A stretch of DNA of 64,000 nt from an uncultured bacterium (GCA_938075305.1 CALJGV010000032.1:62001-126000); one strand, 5' to 3'. Counted from the first letter of the stretch, positions 33,389 to 44,227 are shown. Numbers and translations are program-made. Notes: generated from the sequence alone by a model not told the origin.

Positions 33389-34713
33389 GCCGCCGCCGCC
33401 TCGTCGATGTCGACGATCAGGCCGAGGACCTCGACGGTCTCCTCCAGGGCGGTCGGGTCGTCCATGTCCTGGCGCAGGAACGCCTCGATCATGGGCATGC
33501 GCTCGAGCGCGGTGTCGAGCAGGCGATTGGAGCCTGGCTGGTAGGCACCGACGTCGACGAGATCGCGACCGTCACGGAAGGCGGCCAGCAGCTCCCGGAT
33601 GGCGCGGGCGCGGGCCTGGTGGGGGCCGTCCGTCAGCTTGGGCATCAGCCGCGAGAGGCTGTCGAGGACGTCGATCGCAGGGTAGTGGCCGGAGCGTGCG
33701 AGCTCGGGGGAGAGGCTGATGTGGCCGTCCAGGAGCCCCCGGAGGGCGTCGGCGACCGGGTCGTCCTCCTCATCACCGTCGACGAGGACGGTGAGCAGGC
33801 CCGTGATGCTTCCGGACTGCAGGCGGCCCATTCGCTCGAGGAGCTGGGGGACCGTCGCGAAGAAGCTGGGCGGGTAGCCCCGCACCGTCGGCGGCTCGCC
33901 GGCGGCAAGGCCGACCTCCCGCGCGGCGTGGGCGAAGCGGGTGATCGAGTCCACGACGAGCAGCACGTTCTTGCCCTGGGCCTGGAAGTGTTCGGCGATC
34001 GTGATCGCCACCCAGGGCGCCGTGAGGCGCTCGAGCGGGGAGCGGTCGGAGGTCGCGGCGACGAGGACCGTGCGGGCCATGGCGTCGCCGACCGTGTCCT
34101 CGACGAAGTCGCGGACCTCCCGCCCGCGCTCGCCCACCAGGCAGGCGACGACGACGTCGGCCTCGGTGCCGCGGGTGATCTGGCCCAGCAGCGTCGACTT
34201 GCCCACCCCCGCGCGGGCGAAGATGCCGACGCGCTGGCCTGCGCCCAGGGTCATGAGCCCGTCGATGGCGCGGACGCCCGTTGCGATGGGTTGATTCACG
34301 CTGGCTCGCTCCATCGGCAGCGGGGCATCCCTCCGGATCGGGCGGCGCTCGCCGTTCTCCGGCGTCGCCTTACCGTCCAGCGGTCGACCGAAGCCGTCGA
34401 CCACGCGGCCCAGGAAGTCGTCGGAGACGTTGAGGCCGAACGCCCGCCCGAGGCACTGGACGGTCTGGCCGGGCGCCAGGCCCACCAGGTCGCCGTGGGG
34501 CATCAGCAGCGTGCGGTCGCCCCTGAAGCCGATGACCTCTGCCTGAATGGACCCCATCAGCCCCCGGTCGATCTCGCACAGGTCCCCGATGGCGGCGGGG
34601 ATCCCGGTGGCCTCGACGAGGACTCCGGCGACGACGTCCACCTGCCCTCGATAGAGCGGGCGTTCGGCCGAGCGAATGGTCTGCGCGCAACGGTCCAGGT
34701 CGAGGAGGCTCAT
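33385..34713 (-). CDS. fliI: flagellum-specific export ATPase FliI
   Basis: 442-residue F1-beta-like ATPase that energises flagellar type III export at the membrane. Walker A is ARAGVGKST (166-174). It is preceded by RAIDGLMTLGAGQRVGIF, and ACLVGERGREVRDFVED follows. Walker B is VLLVVDSITRFAHAAREVGL, then GEPPTVRGYPPSFFATVPQL, matching the FliI/YscN signature. It overlaps fliH by ATGA and fliJ by ATGA, giving a coupled H-I-J unit. Confidence 0.97.
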   Translation of the reverse strand: MSLLDLDRCAQTIRSAERPLYRGQVDVVAGVLVEATGIPAAIGDLCEIDRGLMGSIQAEVIGFRGDRTLLMPHGDLVGLAPGQTVQCLGRAFGLNVSDDFLGRVVDGFGRPLDGKATPENGERRPIRRDAPLPMERASVNQPIATGVRAIDGLMTLGAGQRVGIFARAGVGKSTLLGQITRGTEADVVVACLVGERGREVRDFVEDTVGDAMARTVLVAATSDRSPLERLTAPWVAITIAEHFQAQGKNVLLVVDSITRFAHAAREVGLAAGEPPTVRGYPPSFFATVPQLLERMGRLQSGSITGLLTVLVDGDEEDDPVADALRGLLDGHISLSPELARSGHYPAIDVLDSLSRLMPKLTDGPHQARARAIRELLAAFRDGRDLVDVGAYQPGSNRLLDTALERMPMIEAFLRQDMDDPTALEETVEVLGLIVDIDEAAAA

Positions 34714-35297
34714 CGCACGATGTCCTGGAGCAGCTGCTCTCGAATGTCCTCGAGGACGGCCTCGGGCTCCCTTACGAGGAGCCCCTTGGGGGTCTCCAGG
34801 ACCACCGTGCCAGGCGCAATCTCGGGGTCAGCAGCGATCTCGGTCTCGTCCCGGAAGGTCACGCCCTCGAGGGCGGCCACGTCGTCGGGGTGCAGGTGCA
34901 CCACGCACCGGCCGCGCTTGATCTCGGAGGCGGCGAGCGTCGAACGCACGATTTCCTCCAGCCCGTAGTTCTGCTCGGCGATCTCGATGCGCAGGAGCTG
35001 GCGGGCGATCTCGACGGCGAGATTGACGGCGTCGGACGCGAGGGCGTCCTGGGCTGCCTCGCGCGCGTCGGTGAGGTCCTGGCCGGCCTGCTCCAGGGCG
35101 CCACAGGCCCGCCGGACGGCCTCGGTGTGGGCCCTTTCGCGGGCCGAGCTCTGGAGCTCCTGATGGAGCGCCTCGCTGGTCCGTCGGACGAGCCCCTCGA
35201 AGGGCAGGGAGCTCGTGAGCGCTGCCACGGGGAGCGCGGCAGACTCGATCCTCACGCGATGTGAGGACGGGATGGGGATAGAGCGGAGCTTCAGCAT
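34710..35297 (-). CDS. fliH: flagellar export ATPase regulator FliH
   Basis: 195 residues with the HrpE/YscL/FliH layout: a variable N-terminus, a central amphipathic helix (LHQELQSSARERAHTEAVRR ... AAQDALASDAVNLAVEIARQ) and a C-terminal ATPase-E-like domain (RGRCVVHLHPDDVAALEG ... DPEIAPGTVVLETPKGLLVR). FliH dimers bind FliI and attach it to the C-ring. It lies between fliG (3-bp gap) and fliI (overlap). Confidence 0.92.
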   Translation of the reverse strand: MLKLRSIPIPSSHRVRIESAALPVAALTSSLPFEGLVRRTSEALHQELQSSARERAHTEAVRRACGALEQAGQDLTDAREAAQDALASDAVNLAVEIARQLLRIEIAEQNYGLEEIVRSTLAASEIKRGRCVVHLHPDDVAALEGVTFRDETEIAADPEIAPGTVVLETPKGLLVREPEAVLEDIREQLLQDIVR

Positions 35298-35300
35298 GAC

Positions 35301-36338
35301 TCAGTCCACCAGCTCCTCGCCGGCACGGGCCGGGCTGAACTCGCCGCTGTCCATCAGCGCGCGGACGGCCGTCATGATCTCGGAGCGGGCCATGAGCACG
35401 TCGCTCATGGGCATCGAACCGAGGAGCTCCTTCTCGTCGATGACCATCTCGCGGACCCGCGATGAGAGGTTGCTCATCACGTTCTCGAAGACGGCGTTTG
35501 AGCAGGCCTTGAGCGCGATGGACAGGGTCCGCGTATCGACAGACGCGAGGATCTTCTGCATCGCACGCTTCTCGATCGAGGCGAGGTCCTCCCAGGTGAA
35601 CATGAACTCCCGGACCTGGCTGGCGACGAGGTCATTCTCGGCTTCCAGTCCGGTGAGGACGTTGTGCTCGACCTCGGTGTCGGCGAAGGTCAGCATGTCT
35701 GCGACGGTGCGCAGGCTGTCTTCCTGGGCGCGCGGGGCGGGGACGAGGCTGGCCTCGCGGATCCGCTCCTGGAGATCGTCGGCGATGGTCAACATCGTCT
35801 CGATCCCCGGCGGCGTCACAGTGGTCATGCGTCGCACGATCTCAAGCGTGGTCTCGTCATCGAACGTCGCGAGGACCTCGGCCGAGGTGGACGGAGCAAC
35901 GTGGCTCAGGATCAGCCCGACGACGCCGGGGGACTCCTCCTTGAGGACCCGCGCGGCGAGGCTGGACGGCGCCGTCTCGAGGAACGCGAAGGGCTGCTCA
36001 CGGCGCCGCCGGTCGTGGATCTCGGTCAGCACCCGGTTGGCCTCGGCGTCGCCGTAGGACGACTCGAGGAGGGCGTAGAGCTCGAAGTCGTCCTGCGGGC
36101 GGACGCCCGTGCGCTGGTGGAACGTCTTCGCCAGGTCTCGGTAGAGTCCGTCGACGGCGTTGACCGAGCACAGGCCAGGGTCCAGGTCCGTCATCGCCTC
36201 GGCGATCTTGGAGACGACCTTGGGGTCGAGGTTACGCATGACCTCGGCGCTCACGGTCTTCTCCAGGCTAAGGAGGAAGGCGGCGGCCCGCTGGGCGCCG
36301 CTGGCGCCCTCGGTGGAGGGTTCGTTCTGGGTAGACAA
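35301..36338 (-). CDS. fliG: flagellar motor switch protein FliG
   Basis: 345 residues, three armadillo-like domains. The N-domain (AAAFLLSLEKTVSAEVMRNL) binds FliF. The middle-domain EEVATFDDET-like stretch reads SAEVLATFDDETTLEIVRRM. The C-terminal torque domain is clear: IEKRAMQKILASVDTRTLSIALK followed by NLSSRVREMVIDEKELLGSM. The charged residues that face MotA are kept in pattern. It is 12 bp downstream of fliF. Confidence 0.95.
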   Translation of the reverse strand: MSTQNEPSTEGASGAQRAAAFLLSLEKTVSAEVMRNLDPKVVSKIAEAMTDLDPGLCSVNAVDGLYRDLAKTFHQRTGVRPQDDFELYALLESSYGDAEANRVLTEIHDRRRREQPFAFLETAPSSLAARVLKEESPGVVGLILSHVAPSTSAEVLATFDDETTLEIVRRMTTVTPPGIETMLTIADDLQERIREASLVPAPRAQEDSLRTVADMLTFADTEVEHNVLTGLEAENDLVASQVREFMFTWEDLASIEKRAMQKILASVDTRTLSIALKACSNAVFENVMSNLSSRVREMVIDEKELLGSMPMSDVLMARSEIMTAVRALMDSGEFSPARAGEELVD

Positions 36339-36350
36339 GTCAGTTCCTGG

Positions 36351-37943
36351 TCAGTTGGAGCTGGTCTCGGCGAAGCGTTCTTCGGACAGCGCCCAGCGCG
36401 AGAGCAGCGCGCTCACGCGCTCCGGCTCGTTCTGGAGGAGTTCCTCGATGTGGGCGCGGGCGAGGGCGTCGAGGTCGACCTCCTCGTGGGCGGCCTCGCC
36501 GCTGGGGCCGCCCCGCCCGATGGGCCCATCGCCGCTCATCCCTGAGCCGGCGCCAGCCTCAGCCGTCTGGCTGCTCGAGCGGCCGCCCTTGAGGCTCTTG
36601 GCGAGCATGAAGAGGAAGGCGAGGCCGGCGATGATCTCCAGGCCGTGCTCGAGGGCCTTGATGAGGAGGGGGTTGGTCGGCTCCGGGGTGGGCTCAGCCG
36701 CGGGCATCGAGACGGTCCCGTCATCGGCGCGGTCAAGGTGGGGGAACCGGACCACGGACTGGGCGACCGCGTCGCCGCGGGTCTCGTCGAAACCGACGAT
36801 GTTCTTCACCTGGGCGACCGCGGTCTCGAGCTGGTCCGCGACGGACTCATCCACCGCGACGTTCACGGTCAAGCGATCCAGCTGGTACTGCTGAGCGACG
36901 CTGCGGGTGAGCTTGCTCCCGAAGGCGTAGGCGGCTTCCTCTTCGCTGACGCTCGAGGTCGAGGGCGCGGACGCCCTTGTGGCCGATTGACTGTTGGTGG
37001 AGCCCTGGATGTTCCGGGAAACGCCGAGCGGACCGCCGACGGTCTGCTTGAACTCACTGCTCTCGGTGGTCCGTGAGCGAAGCGACCGCGGCTTCTTGGC
37101 CGGCTCAAGCTCCTCGGAGATCGACTCCTCCTGGACGTGAATGAAGGACGCCGTGACCGTCGCCGTGGCCAGGCCGGGTCCGAAGAGCTGGTCGAGGAGC
37201 GCCTGGGCGCGGCGCGTGCCGACGCTGCTCTCCTTGTCCGCGAGGCTCCGGAGCGTGTCCCTGCCGTCGCTGGTGGCCCCGTCGTAGATCGAGTTGGAGT
37301 GCTGATCCACGATGGTGATGCGGCTCGGATCGGCGTTCGTGCCGTTCCTGATCAAGCCGACCATGGACTGGGTCTGGGACGCGCTGGGGGTGTAGAGGCC
37401 ATGCAGCGTGAGGACGACGCTGACGCCGCGGTCGTTGTTCTTGCGGGGCACGAGCGGGGAGTCCGGGGCGCCGGACTCGAGGACCTTTGCCTTCGCGACG
37501 AAATCCATGCCCTCCAGCTGGAGCTCGAGCTCCTCCCAGCGCCGCTTGTCGGTCCGCTGCTGGCGCTCCTGGCTCCCCAGGAAGACAGTGCTCGAGCCTT
37601 CGAGCGAGCCGTTGATACCCCGGGCGCTGTTGAGGTAGCCGCCCTTGTTGTGGATCGCCTGCCGCGCGGCGAACTGCTCTGACTCCTCGACGCGGATGAG
37701 GTAAGGCGCCGAGCCGAGGGTGGTCTCGTACCGGATTCCAGCCTGGGAGAGCGCCGAGACGGCCTTGTTGAACTGCTGGGTGTCGAGGTCCGCTGCCAGG
37801 ACGACGAAGTGCGGGTTGCGCGCCTGCCAGGTCAGGAAGGCGCTGGCCATCACGGCGAGGCTGAGGCAGGCGCCGAGCGCCCAGCGCACAGAGGAGCTGG
37901 ACTCACGGAGCTGGCCGAGGAGGGATTTGATCAGGTCGTTCAT
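36351..37943 (-). CDS. fliF: flagellar MS-ring protein FliF
   Basis: 530 residues with two TM segments (about 20-40 and 440-456). The periplasmic ring-building motifs lie between (FVVLAADLDTQQFNKAVSAL, then ELELQLEGMDFVAKAKVLES and GVSVVLTLHGLYTPSASQTQ). The C-terminal cytoplasmic tail ends in ALLSRWALSEERFAETSSN, an acidic FliG-binding helix. FliF builds the MS ring in the inner membrane. It is 3 bp after fliE. Confidence 0.95.
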   Translation of the reverse strand: MNDLIKSLLGQLRESSSSVRWALGACLSLAVMASAFLTWQARNPHFVVLAADLDTQQFNKAVSALSQAGIRYETTLGSAPYLIRVEESEQFAARQAIHNKGGYLNSARGINGSLEGSSTVFLGSQERQQRTDKRRWEELELQLEGMDFVAKAKVLESGAPDSPLVPRKNNDRGVSVVLTLHGLYTPSASQTQSMVGLIRNGTNADPSRITIVDQHSNSIYDGATSDGRDTLRSLADKESSVGTRRAQALLDQLFGPGLATATVTASFIHVQEESISEELEPAKKPRSLRSRTTESSEFKQTVGGPLGVSRNIQGSTNSQSATRASAPSTSSVSEEEAAYAFGSKLTRSVAQQYQLDRLTVNVAVDESVADQLETAVAQVKNIVGFDETRGDAVAQSVVRFPHLDRADDGTVSMPAAEPTPEPTNPLLIKALEHGLEIIAGLAFLFMLAKSLKGGRSSSQTAEAGAGSGMSGDGPIGRGGPSGEAAHEEVDLDALARAHIEELLQNEPERVSALLSRWALSEERFAETSSN

Positions 37944-37946
37944 GGT

Positions 37947-38306
37947 TCAGACCGACATCCGCATGACTTCGCGGTAGGCGTCGAGGAGCTTGTTTCGGAC
38001 CGTGAGGGCGAACTGGAAGGTGATCTCGGACTCCTTCAGTTGGGCCGCGACTTCGTGCAGGTCGACGTCGCCCTTGACGACGTCGAGGTGGATGTTGTTC
38101 GTGCGCTGGACCGAAGACTCGACCGCGCCGAGCCCGCTCTTGGCGGCGTCCTCGATCTTCGACGACCCCTGGGGCTCGCTCGAGACCGCCGGGAACGGGC
38201 TGCTCGAGGCGGCCGTCTCCTGGCTCTTGGAGCGCTGGTTGAAGGACCGATTCATCTGTGCGAATCGATCGACAACGCTGCCTCCGCCAATCTTGGGGTT
38301 CGTCAT
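37947..38306 (-). CDS. fliE: flagellar hook-basal body protein FliE
   Basis: 119 residues. The variable Ser-rich N-terminus is followed by the conserved C-terminal half, VQRTNNIHLDVVKGDVDLHE and LKESEITFQFALTVRNKLLDAYREVMRM-type sequence, which joins MS ring and rod. It lies between flgC (23 bp) and fliF (3 bp), as in many bacteria. Confidence 0.95.
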   Translation of the reverse strand: MTNPKIGGGSVVDRFAQMNRSFNQRSKSQETAASSSPFPAVSSEPQGSSKIEDAAKSGLGAVESSVQRTNNIHLDVVKGDVDLHEVAAQLKESEITFQFALTVRNKLLDAYREVMRMSV

Positions 38307-38329
38307 GGTTCAGCTCCGTGCTGGACGGA

Positions 38330-38785
38330 TCAGTCGGCGAGTCGCAGGGCCCGGTCGGCCATGCGCTCGAAGTTCTCCTGGACGGAGATGTTTGCCTCGT
38401 AGGAGCGGACCGCCGTAACCAGGTCAGCCATCTCCTTCATGGTGTTGACGTTGGGATAGAGCACGACGCCACGATCGTCGGCGTCGGGGTGCGTGGGGTC
38501 GAAGACCTCCTCGAAGGGCGACTCGTCCTTGATGATCTCGTCCACGCGGATGCCGACAAAGCGGTCCGGGCCGCCGGCGATGCGCTCCATGATGGGTGCG
38601 AAGGAGACCTCCTCACGCTGGTAGGGGAGGCCCGTTGCGGGGTCCTTGGTGGTTCGCGCGTTCGCGATGTTCTTCGCGATCGTGTCGACGCGCTCACGCT
38701 CGGCGGAGAGCGAGGAGGTGGCGATGCGCATCCCGCGGAAAACCGCGTTCAGGGGGCGCCCTTGGCTTGTGTCTTTGATGTTCAT
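38330..38785 (-). CDS. flgC: flagellar rod protein FlgC
   Basis: 151 residues. The N-terminal rod motif is AVFRGMRIATSSLSAERERVDTIAKNIANA (ANNIANA type, here KNIANA), and the C-terminal helix is YPNVNTMKEMADLVTAVRSYEANI (typical FlgC end). It forms the proximal rod in the periplasm. The ATG at 38785 is used; an in-frame TTG at 38791 would overlap flgB. Confidence 0.95.
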   Translation of the reverse strand: MNIKDTSQGRPLNAVFRGMRIATSSLSAERERVDTIAKNIANARTTKDPATGLPYQREEVSFAPIMERIAGGPDRFVGIRVDEIIKDESPFEEVFDPTHPDADDRGVVLYPNVNTMKEMADLVTAVRSYEANISVQENFERMADRALRLAD

Positions 38786-38787
38786 GA

Positions 38788-39153
38788 TCAACGGTCGTGG
38801 ATGATGGCCTGGCTCACGAGGGACTGCTGGCTGCGGAGAATCGTGGCGTAGAGCTCGTACCGGATGCGGTTCTCGGTCACGAGGCTGGCCTCTTGTTCAG
38901 CCGAGACGTTGTTGCCGTCTGCGCGGCCTGGCGTCTCCCAGTCGGTGACGATCTCGGGCGTGATCTGCTCGAGCTCCTTGCCGGTGCCACCGCGCTGCAT
39001 CTCCTCGAAGAGCAGCTTCTCGAACTGAACGTCCTGGCGGCGGTAGCCGGGGAGGTTCTGGCTCGCGATGTTGTTCGCCAGCACGTCACGCCGCGTCGTC
39101 GCGGCGGACATGAGGCGGACCAGCATGTCGGTGCCTTTGGAGTGGATCGTCAT
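38788..39153 (-). CDS. flgB: flagellar rod protein FlgB
   Basis: 121 residues with the rod/hook N-terminal signature RRDVLANNIASQNLPGYRRQ and FEKLLFEEM. The C-terminal NNVSAEQEASLVTENRIRYE ... LYATILRSQQSLVSQAI is characteristic of FlgB. It forms the rod start above FliE. It begins 10 bp after the response-regulator gene, so the regulator and rod genes are probably one transcript. Confidence 0.95.
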   Translation of the reverse strand: MTIHSKGTDMLVRLMSAATTRRDVLANNIASQNLPGYRRQDVQFEKLLFEEMQRGGTGKELEQITPEIVTDWETPGRADGNNVSAEQEASLVTENRIRYELYATILRSQQSLVSQAIIHDR

Positions 39154-39163
39154 GGCGTAGGTC

Positions 39164-40570
<1,407 letters not shown>

Positions 40571-40581
40571 GGGAAAGGGAA

Positions 40582-41772
40582 TCAGGCTCGTTGGCTCGGA
40601 ATCGTGAGGACGAAGGAGGCTCCGCCGAGATCAGCAGGTCTTGAGTCAGGTTCGAACGCACCCGCGTGGAGCTGGGCGACGCGCTGGACAAGCGCGAGGC
40701 CGAGTCCCGTGCCATCGGCGCGGGTGGTGAAGAAGGGGTCGCAGAGGCGGTGGATGTCCTGGGGACGAAGGCCTGGGCCTGCGTCGCTCACGCGGAACTC
40801 CACGCCGGACTCGTGCTGGGTCGCCGAGACGCGGACGGACCCGCCCTCCGGCTGCACGTCGCAGGCGTTGGCGATCAGGTTGCGGAGCGCCTGCCGGACC
40901 TTGATCCGGTCTGCGATCAGCACGCCGCTATCGACCTCGAGGTCGATGGACCACCGGTTGTCGTCCCCGCACTGCCGGAGCGCGGCGACGCGGGCGGCCT
41001 GGACGAGCTCGACCACGTCGCACTCCTCGAGGTGAAGGTCGCCGTCGCCTGCGATGCCGAGCATGCCGGCGACGATGGCCTCGATCTCGAAGACGCCCTC
41101 GCGGACACGGGTGGCGAGGTGGGTCGCGCGGGTCTCGCCAGCGGACTCGCGGACGAGCAGCTCGGCGAAGCCCTGGATGGCGTGCAGGGGGTTACGGATC
41201 TCGTGGGCGATCCCTCCGGCCATGGTCCCCAGAGCTGCCGTCTTGTCGAGACGGTGCATGCGCTCCTGGGCACGAACGAGGTCGCTCTGGTTATCGATCA
41301 CCTCGACGGCGCCGCTCACTACATCTCCGCGGGTCACGGGGGAGTAGCGGTGGGCCAGAACACGCGTCTCTCCGTCGGCGCAGAGGACCTCGATCGGCTC
41401 GCCGGAGGCGTCCGGGCCCGACAGCCCGTCCCACTCCGTCGCGCCAATGATCTTGTCCTCACTGGCCCCGAGGATCTCGAGGGCGGCCTGGTTCGCGGCC
41501 TGGACCCGGCCGGCGGCGTCGTAGACGACGACGCCCGTGGGGATCGAGGTCACGACGGACTCGAGGTGGCACTTCACCTCGTCGAGCTCCTCGACCTTCG
41601 CCGCGAGCTCGGTGTTGGCGGCGCACAGCTCGGCCTCGACGTGGGCCGCCCGCTGCTCGAGGCGCGCGTGGCTCACCTGCAGGTCCTCGAGGACCGCGGT
41701 GAAGCTCGCGATCGCATCTTCAACGCTCATCTCAGGCAAGAGCGAGAGTGCGGGGCGGGTGGAGGAGGACAT
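40582..41772 (-). CDS. PAS-containing sensor histidine kinase, FlrB/FlgS-like
   Basis: 396-residue soluble kinase without TM segments: a coiled coil (about 25-72), a PAS domain (about 72-165, TSIPTGVVVYDAAGRVQAAN), a DHp helix with GGIAHEIRNPLHAIQGFAE (His190), and a complete HATPase with RNLIANACDVQPEGG (N box), VSDAGPGL (G1) and GTGLGLAL (G2). All catalytic motifs are intact, in contrast to the degenerate kinase at 46227. It would phosphorylate the response regulator 11 bp downstream, probably in response to the state of flagellar assembly. Confidence 0.93.
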   Translation of the reverse strand: MSSSTRPALSLLPEMSVEDAIASFTAVLEDLQVSHARLEQRAAHVEAELCAANTELAAKVEELDEVKCHLESVVTSIPTGVVVYDAAGRVQAANQAALEILGASEDKIIGATEWDGLSGPDASGEPIEVLCADGETRVLAHRYSPVTRGDVVSGAVEVIDNQSDLVRAQERMHRLDKTAALGTMAGGIAHEIRNPLHAIQGFAELLVRESAGETRATHLATRVREGVFEIEAIVAGMLGIAGDGDLHLEECDVVELVQAARVAALRQCGDDNRWSIDLEVDSGVLIADRIKVRQALRNLIANACDVQPEGGSVRVSATQHESGVEFRVSDAGPGLRPQDIHRLCDPFFTTRADGTGLGLALVQRVAQLHAGAFEPDSRPADLGGASFVLTIPSQRA

Positions 41773-41819
41773 GGCGGAGTGCGTGGTGTGCTCGGAGGGG
41801 GTCGCTGCCAGGCGCGCGA

Positions 41820-42692
41820 TCAGCGCTTGCTCGAGGCGGTGTTGCGGAGCTGGCGGCTGAAGTCGACGAACTTGAGGTCGCGCTCCGCCTGGTGCTGGAA
41901 GTCCGCGGCGGCCGGGTCGTTGAGGAGGCTGCGGTAGAGGTCCGCGGCGGCCTCGTAGCGCTCCAGCGACTGATACGCCCGGGCCAGCCAGTAGGTTCGG
42001 GCGGGGGAAGCCGGCGCGGGCTCGAGGATGGTGACGGCCTCCGCGGCGCGACCGCGGCGGACGTAGAGACGGCCGAGACGCGTGGGTGCGGCCACGTATC
42101 CCGCGCCCTCGAGCGAGACCGCCTCCGCGCCGCGGCGCCGCGCGGACTCGGTGACCGAGTCCAGCGGGAGCAGCTCGGAGTGGATCTGCTGGAGCATGGC
42201 GGGGCTCATGCCGCTCACCGTGAAGACCTCGAAGCCGGGGGGCGCGAGGTCCTGGATAGCGGACCCGGGGGCGCGGTCGGACCGGGGACCCTCCGCGCTG
42301 GTCTCCGTACCTGTGGCAGGCGCTCCCGCGAGACCCAGTGATCGCACCACGCCGCCAGGCAGCTGCATGATCGCCTCGACCTCGGAGGGGGTGCCGAGGA
42401 GGCGATCAAGCTGGAAGCGAAGGCGCGCGAGATCGGTCTGGAGAGACTCGAGGTAGGGGCCCCCCGCGCGCTCGGGCTTACGGGGCGTCTCGGTGCTGGC
42501 GACGATCGCGCCGATGGCGTCCTTGTCTCCGGTGGCAGCCCGGTCCCTGAGGTCGGAGAGGTAGTCCAAGGAGTTCAGCGTGGCGCTGAGCTGAGACTGC
42601 AGCGAGTGCACGCCTTGGTCCTGCCCGGTGACGGCAGGCACCACGAAGACGGTGGCGAGGGCAAGCTGAACGGTTCCGATCGATTTCATCAT
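41820..42692 (-). CDS. secreted TPR-like protein of the flagellar signalling operon
   Basis: 290 residues with a signal peptide (MMKSIGTVQLALATVFVVPAVTGQ). A predicted helical mid-part (QSQLSATLNSLDYLSDLRDR) is followed by a linker and a C-terminal pair of TPR-like helices (YVRRGRAAEAVTILEPAPAS, TYWLARAYQSLERYEAAADL). ATG 42692 is preceded by GGAG at a good distance. A GTG at 42710 would overlap the previous stop but lengthen the signal peptide. No family is recognised. It is the last gene before the sensor kinase (47-bp gap). Confidence 0.65.
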   Translation of the reverse strand: MMKSIGTVQLALATVFVVPAVTGQDQGVHSLQSQLSATLNSLDYLSDLRDRAATGDKDAIGAIVASTETPRKPERAGGPYLESLQTDLARLRFQLDRLLGTPSEVEAIMQLPGGVVRSLGLAGAPATGTETSAEGPRSDRAPGSAIQDLAPPGFEVFTVSGMSPAMLQQIHSELLPLDSVTESARRRGAEAVSLEGAGYVAAPTRLGRLYVRRGRAAEAVTILEPAPASPARTYWLARAYQSLERYEAAADLYRSLLNDPAAADFQHQAERDLKFVDFSRQLRNTASSKR

Positions 42693-42706
42693 CTGGACTT
42701 CTCCAA

Positions 42707-44227
42707 TCACAGGCGCCCTTCGAGCGCCTTGATGGCCAGGTCGAGGTCGCCCGCCTCCTCGAAGAGGCTCGAGGCGGCGAGGTAGACGCGGCGGCGGTCC
42801 GAGGGGTGGACCTGCTCCTGAGCGGTCTTGCGAAGGACGAAGACTGCAGTGGTCATGCGGCCCGAGGCGGAGAGCGCCTCGGCGTAGGTCAGGCCAAGAT
42901 CGAGCTGGAGCTCGGAGTCGCCGAGGGTCTGGCGCCGATCGAACATGGGCCTCAGTGACTCGGCGGCCTCGGCGGACAGCCCGCGCTTGAGGAGGTTGGC
43001 GCCCCGGTCGAGGATGTCCCGGTCGTTGAAGGCGTCGAGGTGACGCGCGGGCAGGTCGAGCGCGGCGAGGGCACGGTTCTCCACGTTCTTGAGGGCGAGG
43101 GTCTCCTCACCGGAGTTGGCGGCGAGCTTCGCGATCGAGATCGCGGTCAGGTGAGAGCCACCCTCGTGGGCGGCCTCCGCTGCACGGAGCAGGGCGTCAG
43201 CACGGACGCCACCCTCGGTCATCTCGGCGTACATCAGCCAGGCGCGGACCGCCTGCTCGTACTGCCCGGCGTACTGGAAGGCCCTGGCCCGCAGCTCCGA
43301 GACCTCGGGGTCGACCGCCGCGTCGCTGCCGTTGGCGCGCGCGAGGTCGAGGAACCGGAGGGCCTCGGCGGGGTCTCCCGTCAGGGAATACGCCCGGCTG
43401 CGGACGATGTATCGGCGGCGCCGCTCGGAGGCGCTGACTGCGCCCTCCTCGGCGTCGAGGACGTCCAGCTGGAGGTGAGCGCGCTCGGCGTACTCGACCC
43501 TTGTCTGCGCGCTCTTGGTCTCGTCCGCGAGGTTCGTCAGGGCCTCAGCGAGCAGGCGGCGGGCTCGGGTCCGGGTCGGCTTCGGCGCCGCGCTGGCCAG
43601 GAGGCGCTCGAGGCAGGTGATGGCCTCGGTCCACTCGCGGGCGTCGCTGAACGCGCGGCTTGCCTCGATTCGCGCTCGTGACGCCAGATCGGAGTCAGCG
43701 TAGGTCTCGTAGAGCTCCGTGAAGAGGAGCCCAGCCTGCAGCTCCTCGCCGGGGAGCTGCTGCCACATCCGGGCGCGGTTCCAGAGAGCCTCGGGGGCGA
43801 GGATGCTGTCCGGGTTGGCCGACATGGCGCGGACGTACCAGGCCTGGGCGCGGGTGTAGACCTCCCTGCGGGTGGGGTAGGGGCCGAGGTCCTCGGCGAC
43901 GACGAGCACGTCGGACTTGAGCGTGGCGCGGAGGCCGACCGATCCGGCGATGACGAGCAGCGCCTCGCGCAGGTCGGCGCCCTCGAGCAGCGCAGTGACC
44001 TCGGGGTCGCGGCTGATCAACTCGCTCCCCTCGACGGTCCGGCCGCACTCTGCGGCGATCTTGGCGATGAGGCTCTTGAAGGAGACCTGCTTCGCCTTGA
44101 CGTTGATCTTGAGGCCGTGGGGCCCCTCGACGACGGCGACCGTCGAGCGGGGGAGGGCGATGTCTTGCGCCATGGCCGAGGAGGCCAGGAGCAGACAGGT
44201 CGCGGCGAGGGCGAGGCGGGAGATCAT
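42707..44227 (-). CDS. periplasmic STN-domain plus TPR-repeat protein
   Basis: 506 residues with a signal peptide (MISRLALAATCLLLASSAMA). Residues about 38-112 match the secretin/TonB short N-terminal (STN) fold: KAKQVSFKSLIAKIAAECG followed by VTALLEGADLREALLVIAGS and VGLRATLKSDVLVVAEDL. The remainder is TPR-like helical repeats to the C-terminus (for example REWTEAITCLERLLAS, GQYEQAVRAWLMYAEM, GDLDLAIKALEGRL). STN domains normally dock secretins or TonB-type complexes; here a periplasmic scaffold is inferred. Its start overlaps the stop of the TM-protein gene (ATGA). Confidence 0.72.
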   Translation of the reverse strand: MISRLALAATCLLLASSAMAQDIALPRSTVAVVEGPHGLKINVKAKQVSFKSLIAKIAAECGRTVEGSELISRDPEVTALLEGADLREALLVIAGSVGLRATLKSDVLVVAEDLGPYPTRREVYTRAQAWYVRAMSANPDSILAPEALWNRARMWQQLPGEELQAGLLFTELYETYADSDLASRARIEASRAFSDAREWTEAITCLERLLASAAPKPTRTRARRLLAEALTNLADETKSAQTRVEYAERAHLQLDVLDAEEGAVSASERRRRYIVRSRAYSLTGDPAEALRFLDLARANGSDAAVDPEVSELRARAFQYAGQYEQAVRAWLMYAEMTEGGVRADALLRAAEAAHEGGSHLTAISIAKLAANSGEETLALKNVENRALAALDLPARHLDAFNDRDILDRGANLLKRGLSAEAAESLRPMFDRRQTLGDSELQLDLGLTYAEALSASGRMTTAVFVLRKTAQEQVHPSDRRRVYLAASSLFEEAGDLDLAIKALEGRL

